From Antennarius striatus (taxonomy: Eukaryota > Chordata > Actinopteri > Lophiiformes > Antennariidae): a stretch of 64,000 bases of DNA. Location of the stretch: assembly GCF_040054535.1 (NCBI RefSeq), contig NC_090780.1, positions 13,049,501 through 13,113,500 on the forward strand, in the 5' to 3' direction. This document shows, piece by piece, positions 45,279 through 55,757 of this stretch. Position 1 is the first letter of the stretch. The number at the start of each line of letters is the position of its first letter. The translations under genes were made by a program, and so were the position numbers. The notes under the pieces were generated by a model that worked only from the letters and a program-made list of their open reading frames with translations, had not been told where the DNA came from and did no database searches.

Positions 45279-46672
45279 TTAGCTGGATGTCATCGGTGTC
45301 AACGCAACGTTCTGAGTGTCAGCAGAGGTGTCGCTGATCCCTGAGCTGTGTCCTGGTCTGCAGGCACTTGTGTGGAAACAAGAGGGTAAGTTGTGCTCCA
45401 ACACACTCCGTAGCTGGTGATAGCAGAGCAGGACAGAGCTCTGTTCAGGGTTGGATAGAAAGAAGAACGTCCACAAGTTCATCAGTAGATCGCATTGCAG
45501 GTACACATTTTCTGTTGCCTTCTAGAAAAATTCTACTCTGGTTGCTCTTTTAAACATGAATTTAACTATATCAGAAACAAAGCATAGTTAAAAAGAGATT
45601 TCATCTGATAACGTGTGTTAATCCTTACCAGATCAATAGACAAAAGCTTGGCCAAAAACTTCATAACTGAATCAGAGGCAATGTCCGTTATCTTTAGACT
45701 TGACATGGCAATGTTGACACAGGAACACGCAACAGTGGAGGGCAAGAACAGAGAAAACCTGTAGTCTGGAGTCAGAGAGGAAGACCACTTACACAAAAAA
45801 TGAATAGAATCGGCACCAATATTTCTGGTCTACTTAATTTACTAGTAAATTTTCAACAGTGAGAAAGTTATCATTATCTACGTGTAGACAATTACACGGA
45901 TGTCACCATGTGGACCCACCCTAGTGGACAAAGCACACACTTCAGGCACCTAAACCTGATCATCTGAAACTATATCCTCTCTGCTTCAGGCAAGGCTGCT
46001 AGGACAAAAGGTCAGTCCTTCAGTCCGTCCTCAGATGCCTTTTTGAAAGAAATTCCACTGTCTGCAGTCTGGAATCGCCCACATTTTATGGCCTGTAAAG
46101 TCACAGTTCATCGATAACGGCCCAGGCTGATGGTTTAACTGTGACCTGTAGCCTCAGGCAGCATCACAGAGATTTGTGGGAAATCAGTCAGCTGAATAGT
46201 CGGACGTAGGTCTTTCATAGCAGACAATGCAGGATTATACAAACTCAGCTCTCAGTCAACAAAATGAACTGCTGACACATTGTGACCAAAGTTATGGCTG
46301 CTTTGCATCCACTGCCCACTCAATGAAGAGTCATTAAAGCATTACTGTTAATGCTCTCTAATCACAAAATTCTAATTCAGCCACAGGGGAGATAAAATAT
46401 CTGTCTTTAATGCATTAGAATCATAAAATGGCCTTGAAATTGAGTACATAAATAAATTTAGAGGAAAATGCATCTCATGTGTTGTAACTCCGTCATGTAA
46501 CTCACCAGTAGCTGCCAGGGCGATGTAGGCGTGAACATGTCTGCGTATGGCAGGAAGATGCTGAGGTCGACAAAAAGGAAGGACGGGAAGAATCGGCTCC
46601 AGGAAGTCCGAGGGGACCACAGAGGCCAGACACCAGTCCAACCTGGACACCACCGACACCTCCCACTGCTGC

Positions 46673-46762
<90 letters not shown>

Positions 46763-47705
46763 ATCTGTAAACAAGCTGAAGCTTGGGACTTAGTGGACAT
46801 CCCAAAGACACAATAATCCCCACCATACTTTAAGGTCCACCTAAATTTGGTTTCAGAAGTCCAGTCAAAGTCAGCTGGCTTAAAAGTCATGGACGCTTTA
46901 AATTGGGGTTTAGGTGGGAAGAAGGTGGTCGCAGCGTGCAAACACAGAAATATTACAGAACCAGAGATCTTTGCCGTTGAGGAAAAGACTAAGATTACTC
47001 AGTCAAGTAAGCATACTTTTTCAGCAGGTCATATCAGCTGTTAAATGTAAGTGGTTATTGAAAAAAACAAAACTAATGTATAATGGGGTTTAAATGATTT
47101 TGCTTGCAGATCTGTATCGTTGGTGGTTAACATGGTTTAGTGCTGCTGGTATTGTGAATGAGGTGGTCTATGCTGTGGTCTCCAATGTAGAGTGTGGTAG
47201 AGGTGAAACAGTTACCAGGATGTCTGAGACCGACACCGAGTGGTCTGTGTAGACGCACAGCTTGCCGGCGGTGAGGGGAACCGTCTCTCTCATCTTGGAG
47301 GCCAGCAGCAGGCAGACGGCCCCCAACAGCTGCAGGCTGGACCTGCGGACGGATGAGCGGCTCAGGTACCGGTCCAGGTAGAGCACCGCCTGCGGGAGAA
47401 CCTCCTCCTCACATTTCTGCTCCTCACACACCTGAACACACACACACACACTCCTGTATGTCACTTATGACTCCTGACTGTGTGGAAGTTTTACTGGACA
47501 CCGATGCTCATACCTCAAACATCCAGACTGCCAGCAGCGACCGCATGTCCGGGTGGATGTCCGTCTGGACGCCGTCGAAGTAAGGCGACACCCGGCAGGT
47601 GGTCTCCATGGCCGTCAGATGGCGCAGCGCTCTGGGGTCACCGGTAACGGCGGGGTCGCTGGCGGCCCGGAGGATCGAAGGGCCGCCAGGTTCACCGAGA
47701 TCCAT
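45279..47705 (-). CDS. D-type G1/S cyclin (ccnd3/ccndx group), complete
   Basis: A nuclear regulatory partner of CDK4/6 at the G1/S step. Five exons on minus: 47705-47514, 47431-47216, 46668-46506, 45765-45629, 45440-45279; 870 nt or 289 aa, the usual D-cyclin length. The cyclin box is clear: [55 protein letters not shown], then [21 protein letters not shown]. The C-terminus [10 protein letters not shown] keeps a short Thr-Pro resembling the D-cyclin degradation Thr. The first ATG gives [10 protein letters not shown] with no LxCxE Rb-binding motif. Linkage to bysl, med20 and usp49 favours ccnd3, while the divergent N-terminus favours ccndx, so no symbol is given. Confidence 0.9.
46673..46760. 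repeat. (CA)n tract directly upstream of the cyclin exon 3 acceptor
   Basis: On the transcribed (minus) strand this is (TG)n running straight into ttgcag and the exon boundary at 46668. It therefore occupies the polypyrimidine-tract position. Confidence 0.97.
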
Positions 47706-48921
47706 TCGACCGGGGTTAGAGCAGTTCAGACGGGTCAGCGTGGGCACTGGTGTGCTAGCTAATGCTAAGCTAACAGTGAGTAGCAGCCGGTGTGCTGGTT
47801 CACACCCCCACGTGGGTCTGTTCTGTCACTTCTGATGAATTAAAAATGTGCACAGTCCAAAAAAAAAAAAAATCTTTAAGTGCTAATTTAATCACCCTAA
47901 CAAGTGAAATGACAAATACACAAGAATGCTATTAATAAAATTGGCCGCCATCTAATTTGGGGTTCATTATTTGGGTCGTTTTTCAGTATGTTTTATTTCC
48001 CCATCGTCCCGCAGTCCAAAATGACAAAATACAGGTGGATTAGTGTTAAAATGCCAGTGGGTGTGGAAGGTAACATGGTTTTCTGGTGTCAGTCCTGTTA
48101 TCACTGGAAATGGTTATTTAAAATATACTGTATATATAATGATGGTGACACCTGAAGATAACCTTCGTCTCCTGCTGAGGTCCGAGGCCTGTAACAATAT
48201 TATACCCCGAGATTAATTAGAAAAATCACAAGATTCTTCGGTTGTTTGGGTGACAATGGTTCTGACCATTGACCATCAGAACCATTATTACATGTTAATG
48301 TACAGCGAGTAAAAGCATCTCATCTTCTTCAGTCAGTGATAACAAGAACCCAATGTCTGCTGAAGTGTTTGTCAGTCCTTTCAATGACGAATTTTTCCTC
48401 CTCATTTCAAAAGGTTTTGCAGTTCACATCTGACCCCTTGTCCCCCAGGTGGGGACCCTTGAGTAAAAGGCTGTCCTGATTTATTTGATCACTAAAAAAA
48501 AAATGCTAAGGTGGCACATCAGTGAGACTCATGCATTTCACAATATGTGGTGTATTTCCAGTCTCCAAATGAACATACCAGGTCACAGAGGTCAATCATT
48601 TGTAAAAACAGATAGTGATTAATATGCATGTCAACATGGCAGTGTTTCTGTCTTAACATTAATGTTTTGTAAATGTTTAAAATTTGTACACAAAATGTTG
48701 AAAAGGTGAACCCCTGACCAAATTTAAAGCATCTGGGTTTGTTTTTAATCAAAACTGCTGCTTCATTACAACAAAGTTGCTCTTAATTTACATCAATTAC
48801 CAGTACTGCAACTGCAGCAACTATCTGAATATGATCATACAAGGAAATTACAGTATCTCCATAGCTACTGATGACATCCTTACAGGTTCAAACCTGTAAT
48901 GCACCAACAGAGTTTTAATCC
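47706..48921. other. Cyclin 5' UTR/promoter and interval to the bysl 3' end
   Basis: No coding sequence is recognised. The frame upstream of the cyclin ATG stays open for about 14 codons but has no ATG. A segment at 47958-48066 is repeated at 51363-51461. An ATTAAA just after the bysl stop (48913-48918 on minus) may be its poly(A) signal. Confidence 0.6.
47958..48066. repeat. Dispersed repeat, copy A (about 105 bp)
   Basis: From ttatttgggtcgtttttcag to gccagtgggtgtgg. The same sequence, with a few small indels, is at 51363-51461 in a bysl intron, same orientation. Confidence 0.88.
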
Positions 48922-51900
48922 TCAGTCCATTTCAACCGTGACAGGCAGCCCGATTTCCACATCTCTCGACTCAGAGTTTTGCAGTTCTCTGCGAATCTCA
49001 GCGGAGATTTGAGGGTGTGTTTGTATCTTCAGCAGCTCCAGGAGTGAGGCCTTCTGTTCAGAGGCCAGGTCAGCCTTGTAGCGCTGAGCCAGCGTTAGGA
49101 AACTCTGATGCCACAGCACAGGAAGTACACGTTTTTCATTTCGGAAGGACAGGAAGTGAGCCACCAAGGCATCTAGTACACGGAAAGGCAGGGCGTACTT
49201 TTTATCAAGCAAGAGTCGCAGGAAAATGCTGTTGGCACCGTTGTACTCCATTTCTGCCAACTTAAGCATTGCAGCGCTGAAAGACAAGAAGAGGTGTGTG
49301 CATGTTATATAACTTCTTGTATAATGCAACCTTGATCTTTCACCTGCAAACACCCCACAAAACAAAACTTTTAGTAATAACTGATTGCATCTTCCATCCT
49401 ACAACAACAGGCTGAAATCGACTACTGCTGTGTGGAAAGGAAACCTGGAATGGAGCACAGGGATGGAGCACTTGGTGAGGATGCTTCCAATGATGATGGC
49501 TTCCCTGAGGGTACACGTCCCAGATTCACACAGAGGGATTAGTATACCTGTTTGACAGAGGATGCAGCAACTATTACTATTCAAGCACTGAGGGGGGAAA
49601 TATCACAGTTGCAATAAAGCACCAAAACAATGAATCCCACACGTCAAAGACTGCAAACAAATAAAATCTTGCGGTGGGCACATCTTAGATATATAGTAGG
49701 GAAGGGAACGATTCCTATGTGTGGTGCTCAAATGCATTCATAGCATTAAAAAAGTAAATATGGTGGCACGATTATCTGAGTTAACTTAAAAGAATATGAT
49801 GTAATAAGTCAGTTTTCAATTGATTGGCAGTTTGTAGTTTAGTCCAACTTAGGATCATTTAACAATTCAAAAACTACAACCAAGGCAGTCACTGACTGCA
49901 ACATCCCACGACACCCTGATATCAAAATTTTACCATGACCTACTTGCATAGGTCAAAGATCAAAGCTAGGGCTCTGACCTACTGTCATTGATCAAAGCAC
50001 TAGCTTTGATCTATAGTCTTACACTGGCCTTCTTCTTCTTATCTTATCTTATCCTGTTCCTTGGATGGATCGGTGGGTGAGTAGGTACTTTATTAATCCC
50101 GGCGGAAATTGCACATATCCACTGCTCAGGCATTACATAATGAATGAATACTAGGTAAACACCAGGAAAAAAAGAAACACTGACATCTGAGTGTACCAAA
50201 GTTAAAATTTGACCTTGACCTACTTTTCTCAAGGTCAAGGTCACCATCTCATTTTCATCCCCTTTGCTGCCCGAGTAATGTGCTTTTCATTTCACCTTTC
50301 TATCTGCAACGGTTGTGAAGATATTTGGTGTACATACTGAGGATGAATGAACAGTGACAATCACAATACATCACCGATCTGAAGCGGGATGTATTGTGTC
50401 AGTGTTCGTCTGTTCATTTGTTCGTCCGTCTGTCTGTATGTCCACCAAATATCATCGCAACCCTTGCAGATATAAAGATGAAACAAAAAGCACATTACTC
50501 GGGCGGCAAAGGGGATGAAAATGAGATGATGACGTTGACCTTGGGAAACTAGTTCTAAGTCAAATTTTAACTTTTTTACACTCAAGAACTGGATAAGATA
50601 GAAATAAGAGGACGAAGGCCAGTGTGAGGAAGACCGTAGATCAAAGATCTACAGTCAAAGCTACTGCTTTGATCTATGAAAGTAGGTCAGAGCACTGTTT
50701 GAAATTTGACCTATGGAAGTAGGTCAGGGTAAAATTTTGAATTCAAGGGTGTCGCGGGATGTTTCTGTCAGTGACTGCATTGGTTCTTGTTCTATCTGCA
50801 ATGTTTGCGAAGAAATTTGGTGGACATACGAACGGACGAACAAACGAACAAACACACGAACTCTGATAATTACAATGCGTCACCGTTTTGAAGTGGGAAA
50901 CTATTAAAACATGACAGAAAAAAAAAGATTGCTGTCTGCCGATGTGAATTAAAAATGATAAAAAGTAAAACATTCTCACAAAACAAGTTAGCATTTTTAC
51001 TGGTACATGGTAATCAACTGCGTACAGCAGTGGAATACAATAAACTGGATGTGTCGGTAGTGAGCACACAGTACGTACAAAGTAATTGCAAGACTGCCAC
51101 CTAGTGGCATATCATTATTCAGATATCAAAATATGGATCACAAGATGACTGGGGAACACGGTTCCCATAAAAGAAAAATATGAAAAAAAAAAGGATGTAA
51201 TGTAATCTAATCCAAGTAGTTTAATAACTACTTACAAAACCAAAGGTTTGCACATACAGTATCATGTTCCCACTCTCACAATTTCCTTTTACACATCTTT
51301 AGATGTCCAAAAAACATAAAACAGTTTATTATTTTTTAAACTTTTTTTTTTCACTATTTTTTAATTATTTGGGTCATCGTTTTTCAGTATGTTTTATATC
51401 CCCATCGTCCCGCAGTCCAAAATACAGGTGGATTTTAGTGTTAAAATGCCAGTGGGTGTGTCGCATGTACGTATGCTCAATGCCCAGCATCTGCAGCCCT
51501 ACGGGGGGCACAAGCAGTGTCAACTGTAGGTTGGTCCCAAGGCCAGACAATTGTAGAGGGTTGCCGAAGGAAGGGCATTTGGAGCAAAAAACTTTGCAAA
51601 TATGAGTGTTCAACTAAAATGGAAAAAGCTATGGCAGCCCCTAACTGGACAAGACAAAGCCATGTCTCCCCTGCCCCATCTATCTTAAAACAGCTTAACA
51701 AGCTTGTAATTGGTTTGATGTCCTCTCACCTTTAAACCAGGCCCCTGGTTTGAACAACGCCTTCTTTAAAGCACTGTACAAGTGAAAGTTGAGTCGCTTA
51801 TATTCTGCAATATCATCCCGGACTCGGGGAAGCAGCACCAAGTTGTAAAAACGCTGAGCCATTCTCTCCTTCAGATTGGATGAGAATATTCTAGGATGAA

Positions 51901-54900
51901 AGCAGGAATTAACAAACATGTCATCACATTGAAGTATGTGCAGAATAAAGTATTGTATAACTCAGAATGACAAAGATTTACCTTGTTGCTTGGTACATGG
52001 CAGCGGCTGTCCAGGTCTCAGGCTCAGTCAGATAGAGAACCTGCTCCCAGTTTGAAAGTGCTGGAATTATTTTAAAAGCCTTTGGCAATTTACCACTGCG
52101 GTATTTTGACAAAACCTGAGGCAAAAATAAACGAATTAATTACTTTTCAGTCAGGCAATGAATCAATGTTTGTTCAAGTGTTCAGACAATCCAGAGCACC
52201 TCAGAAACACAGGAACAGAACATTTGAGCAACATTCAAGAGACTTGTTGTAATTTGACTTCTGAAAATGGTTAGCTGCTCTGTCTGTAAGATGCGTCATT
52301 TTTTAAAGACCTGTTTTCACTCAAGCATTAAATTTTATTTTTTATTTATTAGTATCCAAAAAGAAATCACATTTATTATGTGAACCAACCAAAGATGAGA
52401 CCTCCCAGAGTCTCCAAAAGCAAATACAAGTCAAAATCGACTGGAATAAAAAAATCTACAGCAGGATGAGAGCCGTTCTTCCAATACATTTCTATTAGTT
52501 GGTGTTTTTAAGTTGGTGTGGTTGAAATCAGTCCAGTCCAGACCAGGGGTGTTCAATTAAAAGTCACAGAGGTCCGGTTATAAAAATTTCCTCTTCGTAA
52601 AAGGTCTGAACCCAAGTCCAGTTTGTGTCTTATAGCCGGCCCCTATATCCACATTATCATTTATTGTAAATTTTCAATGCAGTATATGTTTCAGTGAGTG
52701 CACAGCTAGCTCTTTTACCTCACCACAAATGAAAATAGACCCAGGCAAATAATTTTAAAGCCTTTATGTTAGATTGACACCTCAGAATTAAAAAATAAAG
52801 TGCAAAAGGAGCTGAATAATCCTTTTTCTCGCAAATTAAAACGTCCCGTCCTAAAGAACTGAAGGCCTACACTTCAAGTAAAAAAACATTAACATGTTCA
52901 GAAAGCATGAATAAAAACTGGCTCTTTCTGGGGAAAAATGCAAACAGGACTTTCTTCATAAGAGAAAGGGGCATGTGGCCAGCCACTAATTTACTTGTAC
53001 ACAAGTAACCTTATGCACACCTTGTGGTGGTCTCTGTCATGTGTGGTGAAAGAGACCACTGGACTTTTTCAGCATCTCTTTTATTGCCTCATGTATGTCC
53101 TCTCCCGTTGTGTGTGTTTAATAGTGGTGTTACACTCAGCAAAGAGCTCCTTATCTTTGTGAAGGAACCTGACACACACACAAAAACTACAACTCATCAA
53201 TGTCCACAGATATGCATGGTGCTCTCTGAATAGCTGCATAGAGCTGTTAATATTTCTGATTTTCTGGTTGCTGTTGAAGCTGACGTTGGGGAGTTTTTCC
53301 ACACATCTCATCTTTCTGTTTTCCCTCAAACAATGTGTCAACAACAGCTTTTAAGCACTTATTCACAACTGTCCCATCACTAAAAGATTTTTTATGTTGC
53401 CCCAAACTCCACCATGCCTTTAGTGAACATCCGTTTGCAATTTCTCGGTCATTTTGCCCTCAGCTCGGACTTCAGGGGATAATTTTTCGCAAAAGCTCTG
53501 TGCTTTGTTTCATAGTGGCGCGTCACGTATTTATTAATTAATTAGTGCTTAGTGTTCAGACTATATGAGGTAAAATGGTTTGAACTGCCTGACGGAAGAA
53601 TAAACAAATTTCGTCCACTCCTTGTTAACCAGTGGTTTTCCTCATTAACCTCCCTTCGTTTGGAGCTATGCTGTCCTCACCGTCTCCCTTCCTCTGTGCT
53701 CCTGTAGCGGTTAACTTATAGCGGCAGCGAGCTGTCTCACTTCCAGGTGTGCTGACAGAGCTTATAAACAAACGATCTGATTGGCTGAACTGAGTGGAGC
53801 TATTACCGTATGAACTGGAGAAGCAGCGCCCGCCGTCTGTAGCCACGACTGTCATTAAAAATGCGCCAAGAAAACCCATTCGTGAATTTATCATGAAGTG
53901 GTCACGGGTCCGGACAGAACCATCACGACCGCGGTCTGCCATTTGGTGACCCCTGACCTAGACTGTCATTTACGTAACATATTAAATCATAGAGGAAGTC
54001 CTTTTTTTTCTTTTATCACAGCATCCAGTCATCATTATTTTTATTCACTCATTGAGGTGTTTCCTTTTTAATAACATGTCTTTATGTGGTCTATGACACA
54101 TAATTTTTGCTTAATTTTTCTAAATTAATCAAAGCCTGCTAATTTAGCTGTGCTGCATACACACAATTTCCACATGGTGGGCCTCACTCTCTTCAAACAC
54201 CATGTAACATAACCTCCCAAGTGGCCTACTGTAGAAGAAGCATCAATGTCCCATCTATCCTCCTGTTTGCCAATGTTGCCATGTCTACCTGGATGTTTAG
54301 TCCCACTACCACCCCTGCGTCCACCTGTAGGCACCAGTTAGGGGGTTCATGATGTTTGTTCATCATCCCAAGTCTAAATGTAAACATATCTAATGTTTTG
54401 CGGTTGTGATAACAAATATAAACAGACTGGTCTGATTGAACCTACCTTATGAACTCCTCTGTACACTTCAGTTATCCTTGGGTCCAGCTGGGGCATTTGA
54501 CACCCTGACACCTCTGACATCACTGTTCCTACCTCAGTCTGCTTCTCTGTAATTTTCTCCATGATAATATCAGCTAAAGTCCGTCTGCAATCAGCATAAA
54601 AAGGGTACAAATAGCAAACTATTTAAAATAAAAACTGAGTTCATGGGTGTAATCCAAACAGTTATTTTTCAGAGAAAGAGCTCTGTCTTGCCTCATTGGT
54701 GGGTTTTTATTCATGAACATCTCAATGGCTTTCTCATCATCAGGGTCAACAGCAATATCAACATCTTCATCCCCAGCGCCTGCTGCTCCCAGAGCGGGCC
54801 ATTCCTCATCAGAGTCTGCATCCTGGGAACCAGCTCCTTTGTTGGATCACAAGATAAAGATAGTTAATTAAATAGCCACATTTGTGGAAAAAATTAGAAA

Positions 54901-55402
54901 CACTCATCATAGACAAATAATGTTAATTAATAATAATAATGTTAATCATCTGAAGGAGTAGAACTATAGACCAGGATGAAATATGCGATTATGACGGAGG
55001 AAAAGACTGGGATATGATTTTTTTCATTATCTAATTACTATATGTTTAGCAATGTGCAAATAAACTGACAGTAGTTTAGTCTAACGTGACAATTTCTGTA
55101 CTTAATAATGTTAACATAGTTTTCACATGTTAAGCGCTACCGAGGCTGGTGGCTGGTGCTTTCTTCTTTGGCACCAGTCCATATTCGGTCTGAAGCTCCT
55201 CTTGTTGAATTCGGGCCTGCTTTAAGATCTTCCGAGACAGACGTTCGTCCACGTACTCATCGACGGCTTCTACGCGGCCGTCCCTGCTCTTCACACGGCC
55301 TCGACCTCGGACGGAGTCCGCTTGTAGTATCTGGTCGGCCAGAGCCACCGAGGCGCCGGCCTTCTCCCCTCCTGAACCTTTGGATGATTTCACTTTAGGC
55401 AT
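48922..55402 (-). CDS. bysl: Bystin, complete
   Basis: A nucleolar factor (yeast Enp1) needed for 18S rRNA processing and 40S maturation. Seven exons on minus: 55402-55141, 54836-54692, 54584-54446, 52115-51982, 51890-51730, 49547-49445, 49276-48922; 1299 nt or 432 aa (human 437). It starts MPKVKSSKG, with the conserved LADQIL and [15 protein letters not shown]. The bystin domain follows: [74 protein letters not shown], then [21 protein letters not shown]. The C-terminal part has [35 protein letters not shown] and [20 protein letters not shown]. The exon 54836-54692 uses a GC donor (AG|gcaaga). The gene is head-to-head with med20. Confidence 0.97.
49886..50900. mobile_element. Long foldback (inverted-repeat) element in a bysl intron, with nested LINE tail
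   Basis: The arms are inverted about a centre near 50380. For example gatatcaaaattttacc at about 49919 mirrors ggtaaaattttgaattc at about 50727. Likewise ccatctcattttcatccccttt at about 50242 mirrors aaaggggatgaaaatgagatg at about 50508, and cacaatacatc mirrors gatgtattgtg at the centre. The left arm is interrupted by an L2 3' fragment (50081-50186). A partial third copy follows at about 50792-50897. Arms are diverged, so it is not recent. No coding capacity; the family is unknown to me. Confidence 0.8.
50081..50186 (-). mobile_element. L2-like LINE 3'-end fragment nested in the foldback element
   Basis: Read on minus it gives cagtgtttc, then cctggtgttta, atgtaatgcctgagcagtgg and gggattaataaagta. 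It is the same 3' UTR as the element ending at 21538. Only the last 105 bp are present. Confidence 0.88.
51363..51461. repeat. Dispersed repeat, copy B
   Basis: It matches copy A at 47958-48066 (cagtatgttttat...ccccatcgtcccgcagtccaaaat...aatgccagtgggtgtg). Confidence 0.88.
51480..51665 (+). mobile_element. Degraded 3' end of a fish retroelement
   Basis: ggttggtcccaaggccagac, then gagggttgccgaaggaaggg, gcaaaaaactttgc and gcagcccctaactgg follow the order of a widespread fish repeat end (ggtcccaagcccggat, agggcatccggc, aaaaactttgcc, gcgacccctaacggg). The match is from memory and degraded. It lies just before bysl exon 51890-51730. Confidence 0.5.
52544..53957. mobile_element. Possible hAT-like element, about 1.4 kb, in a bysl intron
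   Basis: The left end caggggtg and right end gacccctg are short inverted termini of the hAT type. The flanks gtccagac and acctagac agree at 5 of 8 positions, as a worn 8-bp target duplication would. The right third is GC-richer than the intron. No transposase domain can be recognised, so this remains tentative. Confidence 0.4.
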
Positions 55403-55757
55403 CGCAGTAGTTTGTAGTTGCACTATTCTTGATAACGAGACCGACGTAAGTCCAGAAATAACAAGAAATCTACTGTAAACAGCAGCTTTGTCAACACGTG
55501 AGACTAGCCATAGTAAGAGGAAATGACGTAATTTACGTCACATTAAAGCGACGCGATGTTTTAATGGGATTAAAATATTTCTTCATCAATTTGGTGTAAA
55601 TACAGATAATTTTCTCCACTGTAAATGACAGAATTTTGCTTTGAAATATATTAAATATAATTTCCTTATTTATTAATTTATAAAGTCCTCTGAACACTCA
55701 CTTTTTACCCGGAAGTATTCAAACGACAACCGGGGGTGAAATTGCTGGTTAAACTCA
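55403..55757. promoter_or_regulatory. Bidirectional bysl/med20 promoter
   Basis: The two ATGs are divergent and 355 bp apart. Motifs visible: TGACGTAATTTACGTCA (55524-55540), a near-palindromic pair of CRE/ATF-like half elements, and CCGGAAGT (55709-55716), an ETS/GABPA consensus close to the med20 start. No TATA box is evident. Shared regulation is inferred from the geometry. Confidence 0.7.

Noticed and set aside
47703-47747. N-terminal extension of the cyclin (LTRLNCSNPGR before MDLG)
   Set aside because: The extension has no ATG; the first in-frame ATG is 47705. Left as a question in the LxCxE finding.
55403-55423. Upstream start for bystin (QLQTTA before MPKV)
   Set aside because: There is no ATG in the extension, and MPK matches the family N-terminus.
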